From: Vanessa cardui
Taxonomy: Eukaryota; Arthropoda; Insecta; Lepidoptera; Nymphalidae
Assembly: GCF_905220365.1 (NCBI RefSeq)
Contig: NC_061134.1
Coordinates: 511,001-575,000, forward strand
Reading direction: 5' to 3'
Length of the DNA: 64,000 nt
Below, one piece after another: positions 35,601 to 48,000 of this stretch. Made by a program: the position numbers and the translations under genes. Numbering within the stretch: the stretch's first letter is position 1; each line of letters opens with the position of its first letter. The notes beneath the pieces are model-generated. The model saw only the letters and a list, made by a program, of their open reading frames with translations, did no database searches and was not told the DNA's origin.

Positions 35601-38600
35601 CGCGTCCCGCTGCGCCAGCTCGCCCTCGCGGCGGTGCAGCAGCGCGGCGTGCTGCAGCAGCTGCGCGCGCAGCTCCTGCTCCGCGTCCGCCGCGCGCTCG
35701 CGCCCCGTCTCGCACACGATGAGCTGCTCGCGCAGCTGCAGGTTCAGCTCCTGCAGCTCCTGCGGACGCAGCCGGCGTTACGCGTGTCATGTGAGTGCTG
35801 TCGCCGGTGAGTAGCGGAACGCGAGGCTCACCGCGACGCTGTCCGGCAGGTTGATGACCTCGCTCTGCATCTCGGCCGCCCTCCTGGTGTAGTGGCCGAC
35901 GAGCAGCGCGTTGTCGCGCTCGAGCGCGTCCAGCTTGCGCTGCAGCGTCTCGCGCTGCACGGTGAGCGTGGTGACGTGCTGCAGCGCGCGCTGCGAGGCG
36001 GCGTCGGCGTCCCGCGCGCGCGCCGCCAGCTCGTCCCGCGCGTCCCGCAGCGCGCCCGCCAGCTCGGCCAGGCGCGCGGCGCTGCCGGCGCGCTCGGCCT
36101 GCCAGCTGCGGATGGTCTCGTCGTGCACGGAGCGCACGCCCTCCAGCTCGTCGGTGGCCTGCGGGGCGCCGGGTTAGCGGGCGTGTGGGGGGGGGGGGGG
36201 TACGTGTGTTGGAGGACGTGGGGGGGACACTCACGAGCGCGAGGGCCCGCTGGTGCGTGTGCGCGCGCTCGCGGGCGGCGTCGGCGCGCGCCTGCTCGGC
36301 CACCAGCTGGCGCTCGTAGTTGGCGCACATGTCGCAGCCGCCGCGCTCTGCGGATGCACGAGGGTTAGCGCTCCACGCCGAGTGCTGAGTGTACGGATCG
36401 TTGTACCCCTTTCGGGGTGTCTAGGCCACTACGTTCGCGAGCCAATGTCACTGCGTATTCTGCGACTGGTCCGGCAGTTGATGGGAAAGCGCAACTCAGT
36501 CGCTGAGTTCCCCATTGTTTTGGTGCGCGAGCGTAGGGAGTTATGGTTTGACTAACGAGTATGTGTTACTAAATAAAATATGAGCTGAGATGGTCTAGTG
36601 GTTAGAATGCGTGCATCCTCACCGATGATTGCGAATTCAAGCCCAGGCGAGCACCACTATATATATGTGCTTAACTTGTGTTTATAATTCATCTCGTGTT
36701 CGGCGGTGAAGGAAAACATCCTGAGGAAACATGCATGTGTCTAATTTCATCGAAATTCCGCCACATGTGCATTCAACCCACCCGCACTAGAACAGCGTGG
36801 TGGAATATGTTCCAAACCCTCTCCTTAATGGGAGAGGAGTCCTTAGCCCAGCAGTGGGAAATTTTCAGGCTGTTACTTTACTACTAAATAAAAGCTACTA
36901 CCGGACTCCGCCTTCGCGTCGCCGCCGCTGTTCGCGTTGGCCGCGCTCGCCTTCGCCTTCTGCAATGGTATGGGGACTCATTACAATTAGATTAGAATTA
37001 CATTTCATTTATTAGTCAGATAATGTGAATAATATTGTATCTATTGTCTGTGTTGTAAATTTATTCAAAAATCCATTAATAAAAATGCATTTTTTTAACG
37101 TTTGTCACATGACACAAAACACTCCTCATTGGTCGGGTTGGTGATGACGTCACTTGCTTGTTAACTTCGTTTGCCTACTGTATGTTGATTTTGTGTACCA
37201 CAGATTACAATACAGGCAAGTGACGTCACCGAACCCACTGCAGCGCCATATTGTCTAAGCGTTTTCGCATGCTAAACATGTACTAGAATTTAAAAAAGCA
37301 ACTTTTACTGAGTTCCTTAACATCTACTAAATAATATAAGATGTATTTCAAGAATCAGTCAAGTAGCCTATTCCGCGATGCCATCGGGGGCCCCCGAGCA
37401 GTACCAAGGCCTCCTGCAGTTGCGCGTCGTTCTCCCGCAGCTTGTTCTTGAGCGCCGTGATCTCCAGCTCCAGCGGCTGGATGATGGAGCGCAGCAGCTC
37501 GTTGTCCTCGCACTGAAACCACGACCGTACCGACAGGTGAGCCCAAACACCACTGGAGACTCACGGCCCCTAAACTAATCGCTGTTATACATAGACTCGA
37601 CGCATAAGAAATTGCATTTAAAATTGTAATGTAGTGCTATATTGATTCATAATTAAATATTTCAAACAAATATGAAAACTTTAAAGACGGAATAAAAGAA
37701 ACTACACAATTATAAACTTTTGAAAGCGCATTTGCAATGATATCTCTGCAAAATTTTGGGTTTAGTGAGTAAAATAAATACTATATCAATATCATTGGTG
37801 GGTAGATGTGGGTCGCAAAGTGGTACCTTCTTGGAGCTGGCGTGGTCGGCGTCGCTGTCGGCGGTGAGCTTGCGCGCCAGCGAGCGCACGAACGTGGCCG
37901 GCGCCAGCGACAGCTCCTGAAACCCCGCAGCCGTCAGCCCCGCGCGCCCCGGTTCATGCCCCGGAGGGGGGGGGGTTTGCACTCTATATACTACCGCTCC
38001 GAGTGAGCCGAGTGAGCCGAGGGAGCGCGGGGTCAAACATATTCGATTGGTTCATTCATTACTTTACAAAATTTTAATAATTATTATTTAATTTTATTTT
38101 TTTTATGGTATAGGTTGGCGGACGAGCATATGGACCACCTGATGGTAAGTGGTCACCATCACCCATAGACAATGACGCTGTAAGAAATACTAACTATTCC
38201 TTACATCGTCAATGTAATCACCAACCTTGGGAACTAAGATGTTATGTCCCTTGTGCCTGTAGTTACACTGGCTCACTCACCCTTCAAACCGGAACACAAC
38301 AATAGTGAGTACTGTTATTTGGCGGTAGAATAACTGATGAGTGGGTGGTACCTACCCAGACGGGCATATCATAAAATATTATTCAACTTAATAATATTTT
38401 ATGATAATACAGATCAGATCGTGAACCCCCCTGACACGAATACTCTCGATATATTTATCAACGATGCAAAATTCAACTCGAAACATTAGCCTTAGGTCGT
38501 ATTTCCAAATAATAAACTCATACTTTGAATGCAACCAACATATTAAACAAAACAGCGGAAAGACTCGGTATAATTGCTAAGCGTGTAGCAAACGGGTCGA

Positions 38601-41600
38601 GTAGCGATAGGGTAATGAGCGTCGCCGATAACAGAGTGGAAGGAACATTTAGCATAAGTGCACACAATACTGTCACTAGAACGAAGATAGGCAAATATGT
38701 TTTACCATAACGCACAGTTGCTAAGATTAGACTTTTTAACTATTTGCTGATAAGAATGTAATTTTTAACTCAAGATTATGAAATTTAACCCAGTATTAGT
38801 ACATTGTGTGGAAGCTTATTAGAAATGAGGATCCCGGTGGGGCGCTACATAAGTTAGATCCTTGCCAACTCTTCACGAAGCTCACTTATATAAGCTTTTG
38901 AATTCAAAGATGATAAATAATCTTTGGGGCCCCGCCCTATTCCACGCTCCTGCATATAGGACTAATATTGTAACTCAGTCCAGTGGCGCGCGAGCAGGAG
39001 ACGGTAGCGCCTCGGCCACACATGTGACACGAAGAGAACTAGTACTAGATGTGCGCTGTCACCTGCTGCTGCTGCCGCAGCTGTGCGAGCTGCTGCTCCA
39101 GCTCAATGTTGCGCGCCTGCAGCCGACGCACCTCCTCCGTGCCCGAGGACGACGCCTCCACCGTCTCTGTTAGTATAAAATATATATCGTTTAAATTCGT
39201 CCCACAATAAGGACCACAATCCAGACCTAAATATACCCGTATATCAGCTATCAAGCACACCGACTGATATCCACAATGATGATAATGTCGCTCGTGGGTA
39301 TTGTGAAATTCTTCTAATTTACCATCGCACAAATCCCACTAGAACTATCGTTATGGAGTTTTGACACATCTCAGATCTTAGAAAAAAAATCACCGCACAG
39401 TAACAGCACCCAATTAACTTTGTTACAGATGGTGTAAGGTTTGCTAAAAATGGGGATTGCGCTCGAGCCGTCGTGCCGTGCAGTCGTGTCGGAATTATAT
39501 TGTTTTTATCAATGTTTCTCGGAAGTTTTTTACAATTACCCTCGCTTGTTTATTGGTTTCTGTTTTTCTGTCGCGTTATAATATTGAACTTGGCTTGTGA
39601 ATGGACATTGTTTTGCTTTGACGATTGGTTTTGTTGTTTGGTAATAGGTCTTTCATAGACCTATTTTCTCTTATTGTTGTTGTTTGTCGTTGTTGTCGTT
39701 GTTGTCGTTGGTTGTTGTTCCGAGTGTTGTTTTTATTGTTTGTTGTTGGCGATGGACGTCGATACCGAATTGTCGTCCGACGCCTTAGCTGGCCGTAAAC
39801 GGCCTTATAGGAGTCTCGCAATTTTTAACTCTGATTCAGAAACTGAGACAGAGACGGAGATACGTACAGCTGCGAAATGCACACCGGCAACTCGTGGAAA
39901 AACGGCTTCGAGGGGCCGCGGTAGTGACCTCGCTCGGGCTAAGGCTGAGCTTAAGGCGAGGGTCGCCGAGGCAAGGGAGGAGGCTTTTGAGCGCTCTTTG
40001 AGAAGTAGAGCGTTCCGAAAGAATGTTTCGGAAGTTGTCTTGGGCTCCGAAGAATCCGCTTCGGATGCAAAAGAAACTCCTGCTAAGATGGGCACGGAGG
40101 AACTTCGCGCTGAGGCCGGCCGCAGCGCAGCCCTCATCTTGGAGGTGGCGCAAAAATCCTCCAATCTAAAAGGAGGATACGCTAAAAAACTGAGGGATTC
40201 AGCAGCTGCACTTCAGGGAATTGTAGATGCCCTGGCATCGCGGACTGAGGCGGATGAGACGCGAAAACTCCGCGCCGATAATGGCCGGCTGCGTAAAGAG
40301 ATCGATAGCCTCAAGTCTGAGTTAAAGGCTCATCGCCGTGAGTTCGCGGAGATGCGGACCACGGTGGCAGTGGCAAATGAGACGTCCACCGGCTCTGCCC
40401 AGGATGCTCAGACGTTGGAGAAGTTTAAGACCTCCTTAATCTCATCGATCGGCGATATCTTCAAAGCCCAAATTACAAAATTGGAGGACCGGCTCCCGCC
40501 TGCGAAGATACAGCGCCCCCCGCTAGCTGCGGATAAAAGGCGGGAGCTACAGCAGCAACACACGCATTCGAATGCACAGGTGGCCCATCCGGCTCCGCAG
40601 CCGAAATCTGCTCCCACACATAAGCAGACGCCACCAGCTGCTCCAACGGCTCCTATTGCTCCGATAGCGCCGGAGACGATTTCGCCACAGATGGCACAGG
40701 AGACGTCCTGGTCCACTGTGGTCAAAAAGGGGAAGAAGGGGAATAAGGCTTCCCCCTCTGCTGAAAGAATCTCGACGTCTGCGTCTAAGGCACCTCAAGT
40801 GGCTAAGCCCAAGCTGGTCGCCCCACGTACAGCTGCAGTTGTGGTAACGTTGCAGCCGGAAGCGGAACAAAAGGGTGTCACGTATGCTCAGATCTTGGAG
40901 CGCGCCGAGCAGGGCGTGAAACTTCAGGATCTCGGGATAAGTGGTGGCCTCAAAGTCCGACGCTCGGTAACTGGGGCCAGAGTGTTGGAACTACCGAGAG
41001 CACAGTCGGAACAGGCAGAGAAGCTGGCCGACAAACTCCGTACGGTGCTGGATGGGGTAGCCAACGTCGTCCGTCCCATTAAAAGGGTGGATATTAAGGT
41101 GACGGGGCTCGACGACTCCGTCACGAAAGAGAAAGTCATCGCCGCAGTCGCTCGCGAGGGGAGTTGCCCCATTGAGGCAGTTAAGTGTGGAGAGGTGTTA
41201 CGTGGACCCGGATACATGGGTATGGTCCGCGTAACATGTCCAATAGCTGTGGCGAAGAAGCTATCTAACAATGGTCGACTCTTGGTCGGGTGGAGCTCGG
41301 CCAGGGTGTACGTACTGGAGCAGCGCCCTCTGCGCTGTTTCAAGTGCATGGGCCTTGGCCACACCAAGGCGCTCTGCCCATTTAGTGTTGAACGAGGCAG
41401 CCTCTGCTACCGGTGTGGTGCCGAAGGGCACAAATCGGCCGAATGCACTGGGAAGCTACGCTGTGCGGTATGCGTAGACGCTGGTAAGCCCTCTGGGCAC
41501 CTGATGGGATCGAGAGAGTGCAACCCTCCCATCACGAAGGGTAAGATGGCCTTAAGCAGCCACACCACTACCAACGCTGGACGGCGCCAAGCCGAGGAGG

Positions 41601-44600
41601 AAGCTGCAATGTCGACATGAGCACTGAATTCAGCTTTCTCCAAACAAATCTTAACCACTGTGCCGGGGCTCAGGACCTACTGCTGCAGTCCATGGCGGAG
41701 TGGGGGATCGACCTGGCTGTGGCCTGTGAGCCCTATTATGTCCCTCCCCTACCTCACTGGGTAGGAGACGTGGACGGCACCGTGGCGGTCCTCACGAGGA
41801 GCGGAACGGGGCCTCCTCTCTCACTCATCGAGAGGGGCTCGGGCTACGTGGTGGTGGGTTGGAGAGAGTACGTAATTGTTGGCACGTATTTCTCCCCTAA
41901 CCGCAGCCTGGCGGAATTTGAAAATCATCTCGGCTTTCTCAGAGCTGCGGTGGCCAGACGTTCGCCTAGACAAGTTGTGGTTCTCGGCGACTTCAATGCA
42001 AAATCGCGAGCCTGGGGAAATCCTGCTACGAACCCACGAGGGAGAGCTGTCCAAGTGTGGGCCCTGTTATCCAGCCTATCCCTACTCAACAGGGGGCAGG
42101 TTCACACCTGCGTGCGCCAGCAGGGCGGATCCGTTGTGGACCTTTCGTTCGCCACTCCTGTTGCAGCGCGCAGAGTGTTGAATTGGAGAGTAGAGGAAGA
42201 GGTGGAGACTCTGTCGGATCACAGGTACATCCGATTTGAGATCTCCAACTCTGACCGTTGGGGGCAGACTGGAGAACTCCCAAGGGTGCCTACGACGCTT
42301 CCAAGGTGGTCCGTTGGCCAGTTGGATCGTGAGCTGGTCAAGGAGGCTGCCATAGTGCAGCGGTGGTGTTCCACAGATAGAAGGGAGGGCGCTAGCATTG
42401 ATGAGCTAGCGGGCCGCATGCAAAGGGCTCTAAAGAAGATATGCGATGCGGCCATGCCGAGATCCCGGCGCATGGCGCCGCGTCGTCAGGTTTACTGGTG
42501 GTCGATTGAAATTGCACAGCTTCGATCGACATGCAATCGGGCACGAAGGGCCTATGTCCGCTGTCGCAGGCGAAACGGCTTTGATGCGAACTTGGAGGGA
42601 CAGCTATTGGCCTCCTATCGTCGGCTGAAAAACGAGCTGCAGCTGACGATACGCCAGGCCAAAGAGCGAGCTAGGGAGGCACTGTTGGTGGCCCTGAACC
42701 GGGATCCATGGGGGCGTACGTATCGTGGCGTGCGAGGAAAGATCCGTACCTACGGTGCCCCCGTGACTGAGACGCTGCCGCCAGAACTTCTCTTGCGCCT
42801 TGTTGAAGAATTATTTCCACACCCAGGGGAGCATATTCCTCCGCAAATGGCGTCTTGCTCCATGACTGAAGAGGAAATTGTGGCTCCACCACAAATCACG
42901 GAACAAGAGATGGAAATGGCACTCGACCGACTAAGAACCAGAACGACTGCGCCGGGTCCAGACGGTGTCCCAGGACGGGTCCTGCGCGACGCCTTGGTGC
43001 ACCTAGGTGGGAAGCTTCGGGAACTGTTTGACGAGTGTCTGTCCAGCGGGCAATTCCCGAAGTCGTGGAAGGAGGGCAAGTTGGTTCTGTTACCAAAGGA
43101 GGGACGTCCCCTTGATTCTTCTTCGGCATACAGACCGATAGTGCTACTGAATGAGACGGGCAAGCTCTTCGAGAAGATTCTCGCTGCTCGTCTTGTTCAG
43201 CATCTCGAAGAGGTGGGGCCGGGTCTTTCAGAGACCCAGTACGGATTCAGGGCTGGCCGTTCAACGGTGGACGCCCTGAATGCCCTGAAGACTCGAACTA
43301 CAGAGGCGGTGGCCCGAGGAGATGTGGTCTTGGCGGTATCTTTGGACGTGGCGAATGCCTTCAACAGTCTTCCATTCGAGACTATAAAGGAGGCACTCAC
43401 ATATCACAGGGTGCCTTCTTATCTTAAGCGTCTTTTGGGGGCATACCTCTGCGACCGTGTGGTCCTCTGGGAGGGGGGTGATGGGCGAATTGTCCGATTT
43501 CAAGTGGGTTGCGGCGTTCCACAGGGTTCGGTTCTCGGCCCACTGCTGTGGAATGTTAGTTTCGATTGGCTCCTACGAGCCCCCGTCCTTCCCGGAATGG
43601 GGGTTTTGTGTTACGCAGACGACACTCTCATCACGGCGAGAGGGCGGAACTTTCAGGAAGCGGCTCGCTTGGCTGAAGTCGGAACAGCGCTCACGGTGGA
43701 CCGTATTGGAATGTTGGGCTTAAGGGTCTCCATCTCTAAAACGGAGGCTCTTTTATTCCACGGTCCACGTCGAGGACCCCCCCGAGGGGCGACTATCACC
43801 GTCCACGGGACCGTGATTAAGGTGCAGGCCCAGATGAGGTATCTGGGTCTGATCTTGGATGGAAGATGGAGTTTCGGGCAGCACTTTCTACAACTGGGCC
43901 CGAAGCTCATCAATGCCGCTGCCGCCTTGGGCCGCCTCCTACCGAACGTGGGAGGACCAGACTCACCATGCCGGCGTCTATATGCCGGCGTGGTACGCTC
44001 CATGGCGCTGTATGGCGCACCAATATGGGTGGATGCTCTCAACGCTCGAAACAGGGCGCTCCTTCGGAGACCACAGAGGGTCGTAGCGGTGAGGGCGATT
44101 CGTGGATACCGTACAATTTCGTGGACAGCGGCAACGCTTCTCGCGGGTGATCCACCCTGGGAACTCCAGGCAGAGGTACTAGCGGAAGTGTACCGGTTCC
44201 GGGTGGAAGCCAGAGCGAGAGGAGACCGTCCAGGATCCGCGGAGGTGGGGCGAGTAAGGACTCTTGCTCAACATGCCCTTATTCGCAGATGGGAGGAGGA
44301 CCTGGGGTCCCCAACAGCAGGCCATGCGATAGTGGAGGCGATCCGCCCCCACTTGAGTCGATGGATAAAACGAAGTCACGGCACACTCACATTCAGACTA
44401 ACTCAGGTGCTTACCGGACATGGTTGTTTCGGGAAGTACCTGCACAAGATAGTAAGGCGGGAAATAACACCCGCCTGCCACGCGTGTGGTGCGCCTGTGG
44501 ACACGGCGTGTCACACCCTGATGGAGTGTGCCGCTTGGGGGCCTCAGAGGCATTCCCTGGTGGCGATAATCGGCGGAGAACTTTCGCTGCCGAACGTTAT

Positions 44601-45028
44601 AACCGCCATGATAGGCAGCGAGAGGTGCTGGAACGAGATGGCGTCTTTCTGCGAAAGTGTAATGTCGCAGAAAGAGGCTGCGGAACGAGCGCGTGAGGAG
44701 AGTGCCGCCGCGGATTCGCTTCGACGAAGAAGACCGGGGAGAAGACAACAGCGCTATGCGCAGCTTCTCCTCCAGCTGTAAACGTCGCCGGGAGTAGAGA
44801 TGTTCTCTGTTCCCCGGGAACTCCTCTAGCTTGGAAGCTCATGGTGGGCCAACCGTCGGGACGTCACGGTAGAATGCGTAAGCGATCCCGTGATGCCCCC
44901 CCTAGAGACGGAGTGGGTACCGCTGGTTTTTTAGTGGGTATTCCGGTGCCTTCAGCGCTGGCGAGCCCCACATACCCCCCCACAATACAACATCATGTGG
45001 GGGAAACGCGTAATGCGTTTTTCCAGCG

Positions 45029-45064
<36 letters not shown>

Positions 45065-48000
45065 TTTGCTAAAAATATAAACAATAATAATCAATCCCTT
45101 TTATATTTGTCAATAATGAACCGAGACACTTTCAGGCATTCGGTTATGAAAAATCTCCATCATTAAATATTAGCCCTTTACCCTTCGATTAAACATTAAA
45201 GAGTTTCAATTTTGAGCTACGAGTTCCGCTATTAATACAATAAATCAAAGTCAAATCCCTTTACTCAAACTAGAACTGTTTACACTTTCTTTTTGAGTAT
45301 CGCAAATCTACCACCGGTTCGGAATACAATACCTCAAACCTGAGAAGAACCGGCGAAAGAAACTCAGCCGGATCTATTTTTTTTTTTAAAGTCAATTTAC
45401 AATATACAATAATAAACATATTCTTGTTATTTGAAACAGCCTGGAGGCGATCATCTCATTCCTAAGTGGTAGCTTCACTTAATTGTAAAATGACGATTCA
45501 AAAGTGCTTATAAAAGCCTACTTGAATAAAGTTTATTTTGATTTTGATTTAAGGTGTGCAGTCAACTATAAAGTCGTTAGTTAATATCCTTTAGTACACA
45601 AACGCTCTTTAACGATTCCTTTGAATTTTATAATTGAATATTGTGGAACGTTTTCTGGGATCCTGTGGTAAAAACGCACACATGTTAATTGCCCCAAAAA
45701 AAGTTACTGTGTAATCGGGTACTAGACGTAACAAATTTATTCTTGTTCCTAGTATTAATGGAATGTACGTCACAATTTTTGGGAAAATCATTCATGTTTT
45801 TGCGTACATACATAACATTATCAAAAAGAGAAGCGACAGTCATTATTTTTTTTTTTTTTAATTTACATCTTAGCGAATATTTTGGACCCAGGTTATAAAT
45901 TGCACGAATAGCCCTCTTCTGTAGTACAAAAATAGTATTTATGTCATCTGTTTTACCCCAGAGTAGGATGCCATACGACATAGTACTATGGAAATAGCTA
46001 AAATACACAAGACGAGCCGTATCCACGTCAGTCAAAAGTCTAATCTTTTTTTACGGCATAGGCTGCAGAGCTGAGTCTATTCGCCGATATACTTATATGG
46101 GGGCCCCATTGGAGCTTAGAGTCTTTTATCGTACCAAGGAACTCTGTTGATTCTAATACATCTAATGCTTCCCCATTTAAAAGTACATTAAATTATTGAC
46201 ACTAAACCAATGTACTATTTCCGAGAGAGCATAGTTCACATCGTCATACATTAAAAGACGTCATTTTATTTTAAAAATTAAAGAAGTATCGTCAGCAAAC
46301 AATAATCTCGAGTTTATCACCTCGATCATTTATATAAACAAGGAAGAGAAATGGACCAAGAATGGATCCTTGAGGGACCCCCACAGTAACCTGAGCCCCG
46401 CGAGATCTCTTTCCATTTACAAATGGATAAGAAACTTTGTCTGCCCGTTGCGCATTCTCGACCGAGCCACTGAATAGATATTGATGAAATTTTGGAACAG
46501 AATAAACTTGAGCTATAAGAGTAAGTATAGGCTTTGTTTAACAATTTTGTACGTATATTATATTTTACCTTTAGGGCCCCAAAAACAAAATGTTGGCAGC
46601 ATATTAAACTGAAAGAGTTCCACTAGTTTGTGCACTAGTTATAACAGTGTTAAGGAAAATATTAAATTACATACTTGCGATTAAATTATTTGTGATAACG
46701 AAAAAAATAATGAGCGATAGGATTTTAATGATCTGAATATGCAATATACATAGAGTTTAGGTTATTTCAGTCTAATTTATTTAATACTACTTTCTGCACG
46801 CGACTTCGCCCACGTATTATAAAAACACGCAAATGCCTGTAAATGTCCCACTGTTGGACCAAGGTCCCCTCTCTCCCTGACGAGAAGTGTGATGTGTTAA
46901 GCTTCATTTTGAACTATTTTGAATTATTTGCTGCACTAAACTGGGTCGGTAAATATACTTGTGGCAGATTATAATTAGGCACATTCTACGTTTCTTTCAC
47001 ACGAACACGAGGTGAATTATAAACACAAATTAAGCACATGAAATTTAGTGGTGCTTTTTTACTAATGAACCCGGAACCATTAAATCAATGTATGATATTG
47101 TCAAAAGACAATATTATAAAATGAAATGTGGTCATGAAATATATTTTCTATTTTGCAGAATATATAAATTGAATCTTACATTACTTTTTGATATAGGATG
47201 AATTTGATATAGAATTTTTATGTAGGATTATGAACTGTACTTTGCTGTAACTTGCCACTGTTGTGCCCATTGGTAGTTTAATTTATTCATGTACTTTAAA
47301 AAGATCATAAACTAATTATTAAAATACTTGTAATACATACCACTGACAAGCAGCTGCAAGTTTTGAATCTCCGACTTCTGGTTTTCACTCAATATCTGCA
47401 ACTGCTGGACCTCAGCCCTCAGACCCAGCACCTCGGAGTCAAGCTGTTGCTTCTCTAGCACCAACTTACGCAGGTCCTCTGTAATGAATACCATGGATTA
47501 CATTCAGTAATTAAAATAAGTATAAATAATTATATTGTATTAAGTAGAAACTATATATATTTAAATATTATTGACCTAATTACAATAATACAAAGCACCA
47601 ATTCATCATTACATCAAGCATGTTTGATAAATCACATAACCACTTGAAAAATAAATTCTTTCTTTAATCATTGAAAAAATAGGTTAGCAATGCCCCATTT
47701 TCAGCAATTACCAATGTTACTATTTACCCTCCTATAAGCTTGAAGCTTGTTCTAGGAGTGGGGATGACCATTGCCCAAGGGGTTGAGACCAAAGTTACGT
47801 AATTTAAAAAATTATAATACATTGCTAGATGGCCTGTAAACCAATCTTCATTACACTAAGTCCTGGTATGTTTAAAATATCTTCAGTTTATTTATTCAAT
47901 GAACTCAAGTGTTTATCAATTTTGTATACAAAAGCAAACAGAGTTATGATCATAAAAATACAAAAAACATTGATCTTATTGTGAAGTCAAGAAGCAATAT

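Larger units (their letters stand above)
39452..45062 (+). mobile_element. Full-length R1-clade non-LTR retrotransposon
   Basis: Bounded by a perfect 14-bp target-site duplication, GGTTTGCTAAAAAT, at 39438-39451 and 45063-45076. It has a 5' UTR with (TTGTTGTCG)-like repeats, two long intact ORFs overlapping by ATGA, a 3' UTR with possible stem-loops (CCCACA with TGTGGG; AAACGC with GCGTTT) and a 32-nt poly(A) at 45031-45062. Intact ORFs, long pure A-tail and perfect duplication indicate a recent, possibly still competent, insertion. It is in rabaptin intron 3, antisense to rabaptin. It is not inserted at rDNA or telomeric repeats. Confidence 0.93.

Noticed and set aside
35485..36330. 281-residue minus-strand frame spanning several rabaptin exons
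   Set aside because: Wrong frame for most exons, with Arg/Ala-rich low-complexity translation produced by GC-rich DNA; the correct frame gives the conserved rabaptin blocks.
41821..44842. Many secondary open frames within the R1-clade LINE
   Set aside because: Shadow frames of ORF2, without recognised domains.
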